Assembly: GCA_030043595.1 (NCBI GenBank)
Contig: JASHXJ010000539.1
Location: 1 to 7,162, forward strand
Direction: 5' to 3'
DNA from: Trebonia sp.
GTDB taxonomy: Bacteria; Actinomycetota; Actinomycetes; Streptosporangiales; Streptosporangiaceae
DNA length: 7,162 nt
How positions within the stretch are numbered: position 1 is the first letter of the stretch; each line of letters starts with the position of its first letter. This document shows, piece by piece, positions 1 to 5,942 of this stretch. Both the position numbers and the translations under genes were made by a program. The notes beneath the pieces are model-generated. The model did not search any database, had not been told where the DNA came from, and saw nothing but the letters and a program-made list of their open reading frames with translations.

Positions 1-1
1 C

Positions 2-337
2 GACGGCGCGTGCCGCGACGTCGACGAGGCCATCGCGCTCGGGCTGCCCGTGTACGCCCTCGGCACGACGCCGCGGACCGCGCGGGGACGGCACACCGAG
101 GTGGCGTGGGACGTCCCGGTCGAGCTCACCGGCGTCGCGGTGAGCCCGGGCGACCTGGTGATCGCCGACGGCAGCGGTGTCGTCTTCCTGCCCGCCGAAC
201 ACGCCGAGCGGATCGTCCGCACGGCGCAGGAGGTGGCGGCGCGAGAGGCGGCGATGTCCGTTCGGATCAATGAGGGTGAATCGGTGTCCGCGGTGCTGTC
301 AGCCGATTACGAGCGGATGCTTGCAGGCGACCAGTGA
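2..337 (+). CDS. RraA / CHA-aldolase family protein, C-terminal part (5' end outside window)
   Basis: The reading frame is open from the window edge to a TGA at 335-337 and gives 111 residues, about half of a usual 210-230-residue RraA-family protein. The segment begins DGACRDVDEA, matching the family signature G-x-x-RD in which the Arg-Asp pair binds the divalent metal and substrate. It is followed by LPVYALG and later by PGDLVIADGSGVVFLP, the conserved region that closes the RraA fold. Family members are class II 4-hydroxy-4-methyl-2-oxoglutarate / 4-carboxy-4-hydroxy-2-oxoadipate aldolases, oxaloacetate decarboxylases, or RNase E regulator RraA. An actinobacterial copy is more likely an aldolase or decarboxylase than a true RNase E regulator, but the visible half cannot decide this. 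It converges on the spherulin-4 gene with a 17-bp gap and does not look related to the polysaccharide genes. Its start, promoter and N-terminal half lie outside the window. Confidence 0.85.
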   Translation, partial: DGACRDVDEAIALGLPVYALGTTPRTARGRHTEVAWDVPVELTGVAVSPGDLVIADGSGVVFLPAEHAERIVRTAQEVAAREAAMSVRINEGESVSAVLSADYERMLAGDQ

Positions 338-354
338 GTTCGGCCGCGGCCCGC

Positions 355-1167
355 TCAGCGCGGATCCTGGCATCCGCCAGCCGCGCTGGCGACCAGGGCC
401 GACCAGTAGCTGGGCAGGGCCTGGTACGGGTTCGACCCCGTACCGTCGGTCACGTAGACGTGCCCGGCGCCCCGGTCAGCCGCCAGCCGCAGCGCGTTCG
501 CCAGGTCTGACGCGGGCGTGCCGAAGATGGTGTGGGCGAAATCCGATGACGGGTACTGCCGGGCCCAGCCGGGCGCCGAGGCGGTGAGGTACTGGGCGTA
601 GGTGCCCTCGAACACCATCACCACGTTGCCGATCGACATGTAGGCCTGGTCGGGGTAGACGCCTGGGTTGAGCCAGACCTGGGAGCCTGGACTTGCCTGG
701 TGGATGTAGTTCGCGAGCTGCTGGTAGTAGGGAACCTGCGCCGGCTGCCCGGAGACCCGGTCCAGGAAGATGCTGGTCACCCCGTACCAGGCCGCGTAGT
801 CGCGCACGTCGGCTTCGACCTGCGCGATCGGGCGCTGCCCGTCCACGGTGGAGGAGTAGCCGAGCACCGTGATGCCCGCCGCCTTCGCCTCGCGTACGAG
901 GTCCTCGAACTGGGGCTCGGGAGCGGTTCCGGCGCCCACGCCGGTGATGTCGAGGATCATGTCCGCGGGCGGCGGCCTGGCGGCGATCGCCTGTGCCCAG
1001 TAGTCGGGCGCGAAGTACGCGGGCACGATCAGCTGCGCGCAGACGCGGGCCGGGCCACCGCCGCCGCCCGAGCTTCCGCCCCAGGTGACGCCGAGCGTTA
1101 TGCCCGTCGCGACGAGCACCGCCGCGATCGCGCCGACCCCGATGACACGCCCATGCCACCCGCGCAT
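355..1167 (-). CDS. Spherulation-specific family 4 (spherulin-4, GH135-like) membrane-anchored or secreted glycosidase
   Basis: The protein has 270 residues. Residues 1-6 are polar and basic (MRGWHG), about 8-28 form one hydrophobic helix, and 30-38 are a Gly/Ser linker, so it is a signal peptide or an N-terminal membrane anchor with the rest outside the cell. Residues 43-266 match the spherulin-4 TIM-barrel pattern: QLIVPAYFAPDYW (45-57), ADMILDITGVG (68-78), AAGITVLGYSST (96-107), SIFLDR (132-137), WLNPG (165-169) and VMVFEGTY (183-190). Fungal Sph3, the founding GH135 enzyme, cleaves alpha-1,4-linked GalNAc polymer; its active site uses conserved Asp, Asn and Glu, for which D136, N167 and E187 are candidates by position. 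The only two cysteines, C43 and C266, bracket the domain and could form a disulfide. The start is fixed by an in-frame TGA two codons upstream. It lies 47 bp after the membrane-protein gene and seems to have its own leaderless promoter. Activity and substrate are inferred. Confidence 0.85.
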   Translation of the reverse strand: MRGWHGRVIGVGAIAAVLVATGITLGVTWGGSSGGGGGPARVCAQLIVPAYFAPDYWAQAIAARPPPADMILDITGVGAGTAPEPQFEDLVREAKAAGITVLGYSSTVDGQRPIAQVEADVRDYAAWYGVTSIFLDRVSGQPAQVPYYQQLANYIHQASPGSQVWLNPGVYPDQAYMSIGNVVMVFEGTYAQYLTASAPGWARQYPSSDFAHTIFGTPASDLANALRLAADRGAGHVYVTDGTGSNPYQALPSYWSALVASAAGGCQDPR

Positions 1168-1174
1168 GCGTCAC

Positions 1175-1180
1175 ACACTA
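1175..1180 (-). promoter_or_regulatory. Candidate -10 box (TAGTGT) of a leaderless promoter
   Basis: On the minus strand TAGTGT fits the actinobacterial TANNNT -10 pattern. It ends exactly 7 nt before the ATG of the spherulin-4 gene, the spacing expected when transcription starts at the A of the start codon. No Shine-Dalgarno-like purine run lies between it and the ATG, which agrees with a leaderless mRNA. No TTGAC-like -35 element is visible 16-19 nt further upstream, as is common in high-GC actinobacteria. This is a pattern match only, and read-through from the upstream operon is also possible. Confidence 0.45.
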
Positions 1181-1214
1181 GCCGCATCGGCGCGGATGCC
1201 CGGACGAAGCCCGT

Positions 1215-2579
1215 TCACGCGTGCCTGACCGCTGCTCCAAGGCAGGCCAGCGCGTAGGCGCCGACCACGGCGAGCAGGACGGCGGGCGCCGCTACCTGCA
1301 CCGCCAGCCCGTGGTGGCGCAGCGCGATCTCGGTCGCCAGCACCGCGGCGCAGGCCGTGATGGGCAGCACGCGGATCCGCACCGCCTGGAGCAGCAGGAC
1401 CAGGAACAGCGCGGCGCCGAGCAGCAGGTATCCCGAGATCGACAGCAGCACCGCCCGGTCCGCGTGCACCTGGCCGGACCAGACGGCGACGTCGATCGCG
1501 AGGCAGACCAGTACCACCGTGCCGGACAGGTACTGCGCCGAGGCGGTGAGCAAGGACAGCCGGGCACGCCCGCGGAACCAGCGCGGATCGCCGGTCATCC
1601 GCAGCAGCCGCTGCGTGCGCCGCCGGTACCAGGACAGGCTCCACTCCGCCCCGCCCATGCTCAGCGCGAGCGGCACCGACGCGATCAGCGCGCCGACGTT
1701 GATGCCGCCGTGCCCGGACGGGCCGGCGACCACGGGAAAGGACAGCAGCCCGGCCGCGATCACGCCGAACACCGCGGCCAGCCAGGCGGCGCGCAGCTCC
1801 GCGGGGATCAGCAGCCGCCCGCCGCGCAGCGTGGTGCGGGGCGACCAGGCCAGCACGCACGCCAGGGCCGGCGTCGCGGCCAGCGCGGCCCAGGTCAGCT
1901 GCTCCAGTTCCGGTGGCCGCCGCAGCAGCAGGAACAGCGCGCTGCCCGCCACCCCGGGCGCCAGGGCGACCGGCAGCCAGTACTCCCTCCCGGTCACCAG
2001 CAGCACGGACGCGCCGAGCATGTAGGCGCCTTCGCCGACGCCGAAGGCGATGACCGATGCCTGGGCGTGCACGACGAGCCAGGTGACCGTCATGATGGCC
2101 AGGACGAGCACCAGCCCGGCCGCCAGGCCCGCGCGCAGTATCCAGCGCGCCTGGCCCTGGCCCGCCGTGCCCAGCCGCAGGTAGCCGACGCTCGCCAGCC
2201 CCTGGCTCAGGCCCCAGCCGGCGAGCAGCGCCATGACGAGGGCAGGCAGCACGCCGCGCCCGACGAGCAGCGCCGCCGCTGCCGGAAAGAAGACCGCAGG
2301 CGCCGCGTAGAGCAGGCCGTGCAGCAGCGTGCGGGTGACGGGCACGGGTGCCGGCCAGGGAACGCGATACGGCCGTCGCGGCACCCGCGCGTACAGCAGG
2401 CGAGCCAGCGCGAACACGTCGTCCGCACCGTACTCGGCGCGCGCCGTACGGTCGCTGACCCCGTCGAATTCCAGCGCGCTGGCGATCTCCAGCGGATCGA
2501 CGGCTGACGCGCACACCTCGCCGAACCGCTCGCACAGCTCGCCGAGCGGCGCGTTGCCCGTTCCGGCCAGCTGGGTCAT
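1215..2579 (-). CDS. Polytopic membrane protein with cytosolic N-terminal domain; candidate PelG-like exporter partner of PelF
   Basis: The protein has 454 residues, close to the length of PelG (about 456). Residues 1-83 are soluble and include an acidic helical motif (SDRTARAEYG, 42-51, then DDVFALARLLY, 53-63). From about residue 86 on, 11-12 hydrophobic helices can be placed near 86-106, 109-131, 147-170, 173-196, 202-220, 228-245, 264-285, 293-308, 342-366, 377-400, 405-421 and 428-449. A basic, Trp-rich loop (WYRRRTQRLLR, 317-327) separates helices 8 and 9. This fits a MOP-type flippase fold such as PelG or Wzx, but the sequence does not start like classical PelG, so the assignment rests on length, topology and position after pelF. 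The ATG overlaps the pelF stop as ATGA, and only a weak GGA lies 9 nt upstream, so translation probably depends on coupling. It is the last gene of the operon. A polymerase or an unrelated membrane protein cannot be excluded. Confidence 0.8.
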   Translation of the reverse strand: MTQLAGTGNAPLGELCERFGEVCASAVDPLEIASALEFDGVSDRTARAEYGADDVFALARLLYARVPRRPYRVPWPAPVPVTRTLLHGLLYAAPAVFFPAAAALLVGRGVLPALVMALLAGWGLSQGLASVGYLRLGTAGQGQARWILRAGLAAGLVLVLAIMTVTWLVVHAQASVIAFGVGEGAYMLGASVLLVTGREYWLPVALAPGVAGSALFLLLRRPPELEQLTWAALAATPALACVLAWSPRTTLRGGRLLIPAELRAAWLAAVFGVIAAGLLSFPVVAGPSGHGGINVGALIASVPLALSMGGAEWSLSWYRRRTQRLLRMTGDPRWFRGRARLSLLTASAQYLSGTVVLVCLAIDVAVWSGQVHADRAVLLSISGYLLLGAALFLVLLLQAVRIRVLPITACAAVLATEIALRHHGLAVQVAAPAVLLAVVGAYALACLGAAVRHA

Positions 2580-4075
2580 AGCGGCAGTTCCGAGCCGACG
2601 GGGTCGACGGCGTCGACGCGATCGGCGGGCATGATCCGGCACCCGGTGCCGAAAAGACTGTAGATCTCGTCGAACGCCTTGACGGCCTGGTCGACGGTGA
2701 AGTGCTCGAGCGCGCGCCGCCGGGCCGCGGTGCCGAGGGCCTGGCGCAGGTCAGCGTCGCGGAGCACCCGCAGGCACGCGTCCGCCAGAGCCGCCGGGTC
2801 GCGCGGCGGGACCATGATGCCCGCATCGCCGGCGAGCGCTTCGCTGACGCCGCCGACGTCGGTGGCCACGCAGGCCCGTCCGCAGGCCATCGCCTCGATG
2901 AGGGAGTACGGGAAGCCCTCGCTGATGCTGCACAGCACCACCACGTGACCCGCCGCGTAGGCGTCGCGGATGTTCACGACCCGCCCCTCGAACGTGGCGC
3001 GGTCGGTGATCCGCAGCTCCGCCGCCAGCCCGCGGCAGCGCTCCAGGTACCCTTCCCGGCCGCGCGGCGGTTCCCCGAATATGCGCAGCCGAGCGCGCGG
3101 CAGCTGCCGGCTGACGAGGGCGAACGCTCGAAGCAGCGTCTCCAGGTCCTTGATCGGGTCGATCCGCCCCACGTAGGAGATCGTCGGCACCTCGGGCTCG
3201 CTCGTCAGCGCGGGGAAGTCGTCCGGATTCACGCCGTTGTAGACGGTGCGGATCCGGCCGGCGTCCGCGCCCAGCTGCGCTTCCCAGCGCTTGTTGTAGA
3301 CGTTGCCCGGGGTGATCACCTCGGCCTCCTGGTACCCGAGCGCGCACAACCGGGTGAGGAAGCGCAGGAACAGGCTCTTGACGGGCCAGCCGAACTCGGG
3401 GCGGCGCAGGTGCATGTACTGCTCGCGCATGTAGACGCCGTGCTCGGTGACGATCATGGGAACCTGGTGCTGCCACTTGGCGGCCAGCGCGGGCAGCGCG
3501 CCCAGCCCGTTGGTCACCGCGTGCACAACGTCGGCGTGCACCGCGGGGTGGGACAGCGGGCGCAGCGCGTGCTCGACCAGCTGCATCGCGATGACCGCGT
3601 CGTTGAGGGTCGGGGGAACGGCGGCCGCGCCGTGTTCGGCGGCCAGCTGGGGCCACCGTTCCCGCCAGGTGGAGATGAGCAGCCGGACCACGGACTCGCT
3701 GGACAGGGTGGCGGTCAGGTTCCGCGCCTGGGCGTACTCCAGCAGGTCCCGCAGCACCGTCGCGAAGCGGTCGCTTTCCCCGGCCCCAGCGTCGAGCAGC
3801 GCGTCGACCAGGGCCTGGACCGGAAGCGGCACCACCCGGCTCCTGGGCAGCCGGGCGCGCAGCGGTTCCGGCGGCGGCGGCCCCCACAGCGGGATCGTGA
3901 TCAGCCCGGACACGTTGCCAGGCAGCTCCCACTGCACCGGCTCGGTGCCGCTGGCGACCAGCGCCACGACGGCGAACTCGTACCCGGACAGCGCCCTGAC
4001 CAGCTGGTCGCACCAGACGCTGACCCCGCCGAACTGATGCGGGTACGTGCCCTCCGCGGTCAGCGCCACCTTCAT
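2576..4075 (-). CDS. pelF: PelF-type GT4 glycosyltransferase (DUF3492 + Glycos_transf_1)
   Basis: The protein has 499 residues (P. aeruginosa PelF is about 507). The N-terminal DUF3492 half carries the hallmark EGTYPHQFGGVSVW (8-21) and TEHGVYMREQY (210-220). The C-terminal GT-B half has YNGVNPDDF (279-287), YVGRIDPIKD (301-310) and the GT4 E-x7-E motif around SEGFPYSLIEAMACG (385-399), with E386 and E394 as the nucleotide-sugar contacts. PelF is a soluble cytoplasmic enzyme that uses UDP-activated amino sugars to build Pel polymer and works with membrane partners including PelG. A tail of about 24 residues (476-499) follows the usual end of the fold. The ATG at 4075 is chosen because it starts the conserved beta strand MKVALTAEG, forms ATGA with the stop of the preceding GT4 gene, and has GGA 7 nt upstream. 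It overlaps the next gene in the same way. Family assignment is firm; the sugar used here is not known. Confidence 0.9.
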   Translation of the reverse strand: MKVALTAEGTYPHQFGGVSVWCDQLVRALSGYEFAVVALVASGTEPVQWELPGNVSGLITIPLWGPPPPEPLRARLPRSRVVPLPVQALVDALLDAGAGESDRFATVLRDLLEYAQARNLTATLSSESVVRLLISTWRERWPQLAAEHGAAAVPPTLNDAVIAMQLVEHALRPLSHPAVHADVVHAVTNGLGALPALAAKWQHQVPMIVTEHGVYMREQYMHLRRPEFGWPVKSLFLRFLTRLCALGYQEAEVITPGNVYNKRWEAQLGADAGRIRTVYNGVNPDDFPALTSEPEVPTISYVGRIDPIKDLETLLRAFALVSRQLPRARLRIFGEPPRGREGYLERCRGLAAELRITDRATFEGRVVNIRDAYAAGHVVVLCSISEGFPYSLIEAMACGRACVATDVGGVSEALAGDAGIMVPPRDPAALADACLRVLRDADLRQALGTAARRRALEHFTVDQAVKAFDEIYSLFGTGCRIMPADRVDAVDPVGSELPL

Positions 4076-5190
4076 GTCAGCGTCCGGGGAGCGTGGTTCC
4101 CCGAGCGCTGCGCGAGCAGCCGCTCGTACAGGTCGTCGACCCGCCGGGCGGTCGATGATATGCCGTAGCGCTGCGACAGCGCGGTGTCCGGCTGGCGGGG
4201 ACGCGGCCCGGCCCGGAGCGCGTCGCTGATCGCGGCGCGCAGCGCAGGCGCGGTGCCCGCGACCTGGCGGGCCTGCCCGGTCGCGACCCCGTTCAGCGCC
4301 GGGCACGTGGTGTACAGCACGGGCAGGCCACTGGCCATGGCCTCGAGCACCGCCAGCCCGAACGTCTCCTGCGCCGAGGCCGCCACGTACAGGTCGAAGG
4401 CGGAGAGCATGGCCGCCGTGTCGGCCTGGAAGCCGGCGAAGATCACGTGCCCGGCGACGCCGAGCCGCTCGGCCGTGGCCTCGAGCGCGGGCAGCTGGTC
4501 GCCGCGGCCGACAACAAGGAACACGCACCCCTCGCCGAGCAGGGGGGCGACCGCCTCGATCGTCAGGTCGACCCGCTTGTTCACGTCGAGGCGGCCGAGC
4601 GTGCCGATCACGTAGACCTGCGGCGGGATGCCGAACTGCGCGCGGGCGCGCTCCCTGGCGGCCGGGTCGAAGGCCAGCGCGGCCGTGTCCAGCCCGTTGG
4701 GAATCACGGTGATCTTCCGTGCGGGGACCCCCCAGCGCACGAGACGGTCCCGCACTACGTCAGAGACCGCGATGGTGCCGTCGGAGAACAGATCCGAGGC
4801 AAGGTAGAGGACGCGTACCCCGGTCGTCATCCGGCGCCGCTCGATGTGCGTCTCGCCGATCGAGTGCTCCGTCGTCACGACGACAGGGGTCCGGGCCAGC
4901 CGGGCCGCCGGCCGGGCGTAGACCTGAGATCTGTACAGGTGCGCGTGCACCACGTCGTAGCGGCCGGCGGCGATCAGCGACCGCAGCTTGGGCAGCGCGC
5001 TGACCTGGGTGTTGCGGCGCATCCCGATGTCGCGGACGGTCGTGCCGTCGGCCCGGATCTGTTCGGCGAGCGGACCGGGGTTGTACAGCGTGACGACGTC
5101 GCAGGCATGCCTGGTGTGCCGCAGCAGCATGGCCAGCTGGGTTTCCGCGCCCCCCGCGTCCAGGCCGGTGATCACGTGCAGCACCTTCAT
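4072..5190 (-). CDS. GT4 family glycosyltransferase
   Basis: The protein has 372 residues, a normal size for a two-domain GT-B enzyme, with no signal peptide or membrane helix, so it is cytoplasmic or membrane-peripheral. Residues 1-20 (MKVLHVITGLDAGGAETQLA) hold the Gly-rich acceptor-domain loop GGAET. HAHLYRSQVYAR (82-93), TTEHS (106-110) and IPNGLD (163-168) follow. The donor domain has LGRLDVNKRVDL (198-209) and the E-x7-E motif in QETFGLAVLEAMASGLP (274-290), with E275 and E283. Such enzymes are retaining transferases that add a sugar from a nucleotide donor to a lipid-linked or growing glycan; the donor cannot be read from sequence. The ATG overlaps the deacetylase stop (ATGA) and is preceded by a good ribosome binding site. 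Its own stop overlaps the pelF start. It probably adds an early sugar after the priming transferase, or a second sugar of the repeat. Confidence 0.92.
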   Translation of the reverse strand: MKVLHVITGLDAGGAETQLAMLLRHTRHACDVVTLYNPGPLAEQIRADGTTVRDIGMRRNTQVSALPKLRSLIAAGRYDVVHAHLYRSQVYARPAARLARTPVVVTTEHSIGETHIERRRMTTGVRVLYLASDLFSDGTIAVSDVVRDRLVRWGVPARKITVIPNGLDTAALAFDPAARERARAQFGIPPQVYVIGTLGRLDVNKRVDLTIEAVAPLLGEGCVFLVVGRGDQLPALEATAERLGVAGHVIFAGFQADTAAMLSAFDLYVAASAQETFGLAVLEAMASGLPVLYTTCPALNGVATGQARQVAGTAPALRAAISDALRAGPRPRQPDTALSQRYGISSTARRVDDLYERLLAQRSGNHAPRTLT

Positions 5191-5942
5191 GAGCGTTGTC
5201 CTCTCACCACGATGTCGGCCCGGTACAGCAGCCGCTTGGCGGCCATCCGGCCCGCGCCGTCCTGCTGGCCGACGTAGACGCGCGGCAAGGCCATCAGGCC
5301 GAGCTGGGCCCACGGCGTGCGGACCGCGCACCCGTAGTCGTAGCCCGCGTCGCGGACGGCGCGCCGGGCCGCCGCGTCCATCGAGCCGTAGGGGTAGGCG
5401 AAGCCGCGGATCTCCGCGTCGGCGAGCCTGCTCAGGCTGTCCCTGCTGCCTTTGACCTCGGCCTCGAGCCGCGGCGCGTCCAGGCCCGCGAGCGGCGCGT
5501 GCGTGGCGCTGTGCGAGCCGATCTCCATGCCCGCCGCGGCCAGCTCACCGACCTGCGACCGTGACAGCAGCGGCCAGGGCGTGCCAGCGTCCCAGTCGCT
5601 GACCTGGCCGACCCGGTCCGAGATGACGAAGACGGTCGCGGTGAACTCGCGGTGCAGCAGCTCGGGGACCGCGTTGCGCAGCACGCTGGCGTACCCGTCG
5701 TCGAACGTGATCCCGACGAGCCCGCGGGCCCGGCCCGCGTGCATCGCCGCGACCAGCGTGCCGACCGCGACGCCGCGCAGCCCCCGGCTGCGCAGCCATG
5801 CCAGCTGCGCGGCGAACTGGTCCGGCCGGACGGACAGCATGCAGGGGTCGTGCTCGACCGTGTCCACGGCGTGGTACATCAAGATGAGCGGAACCGAGCT
5901 CAGCCCCAGCCGCCCCAGGCCGGACCCGTTGCCGGTGCTCAT
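5187..5942 (-). CDS. NodB-type polysaccharide deacetylase (carbohydrate esterase 4-like)
   Basis: The protein has 251 residues. VPLILMYHAV (17-26) opens the domain as in many exopolysaccharide deacetylases. The NodB motifs are complete: ITFDDGY (78-84) with catalytic base D81 and metal ligand D82, GSHSATH (142-148) with metal ligands H144 and H148, and FAYPYG (181-186). Enzymes of this family use a divalent metal to remove N-acetyl groups from GlcNAc- or GalNAc-containing glycans. No signal peptide or transmembrane helix is seen at the N-terminus (MSTGNGSGLGRLGLSS). It therefore looks cytoplasmic and might act on lipid-linked intermediates, unless it is exported by another route. The start at 5942 forms ATGA with the stop of the glycosylphosphotransferase gene and begins just before the conserved domain. 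No clear ribosome binding site precedes it, so coupling is likely. In Pel and fungal galactosaminogalactan pathways a deacetylase gives the polymer its positive charge. Confidence 0.9.
   Translation of the reverse strand: MSTGNGSGLGRLGLSSVPLILMYHAVDTVEHDPCMLSVRPDQFAAQLAWLRSRGLRGVAVGTLVAAMHAGRARGLVGITFDDGYASVLRNAVPELLHREFTATVFVISDRVGQVSDWDAGTPWPLLSRSQVGELAAAGMEIGSHSATHAPLAGLDAPRLEAEVKGSRDSLSRLADAEIRGFAYPYGSMDAAARRAVRDAGYDYGCAVRTPWAQLGLMALPRVYVGQQDGAGRMAAKRLLYRADIVVRGQRS
5199..5205 (-). promoter_or_regulatory. Strong ribosome binding site (GAGAGGA) for the GT4 gene
   Basis: On the minus strand GAGAGGA lies 8 nt before the ATG at 5190, inside the last codons of the deacetylase gene. It is the best Shine-Dalgarno match in the operon and supports 5190 as the true GT4 start. 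The other overlapping starts have only GGA (pelF, membrane protein) or no clear site (deacetylase), so this gene may be translated more independently than its neighbours. Confidence 0.7.

Noticed and set aside
342..351. Perfect palindrome GGCCGCGGCC between the convergent RraA and spherulin-4 stops, considered as a bidirectional terminator
   Set aside because: It can form only about a 3-bp stem with a 4-nt loop and has no T-run on either side. Such palindromes arise often by chance at this GC content.
1184..1199. Inverted repeat GCATC-6 nt-GATGC after the membrane-protein stop, considered as the operon terminator
   Set aside because: The stem is only 5 bp with no U-tract, and it overlaps the putative promoter region; too weak to call.
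1221..2507. Plus-strand open frame (428 codons) antisense to the membrane protein
   Set aside because: The translation is rich in Gln, Arg and Asp, as expected from reverse-reading GC-rich hydrophobic codons; no ribosome binding site or domain.
1171..2826. Long minus-strand open frame (551 codons) overlapping the membrane-protein gene
   Set aside because: Its translation is Arg/Ala/Gly-rich without domains, the typical shadow of a high-GC gene; the overlapping frame has clear transmembrane helices and coupled ends.
2751..4013. Minus-strand open frame (420 codons) in an alternative frame of pelF
   Set aside because: Arg/Gly/Ala-rich shadow lacking any conserved motif and nested in a well-supported gene.
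2702..4168. Plus-strand open frame (488 codons) antisense to pelF
   Set aside because: Low-complexity Arg/Gln/Gly/Val-rich translation with no motif. The opposite strand encodes an intact PelF with every family signature.
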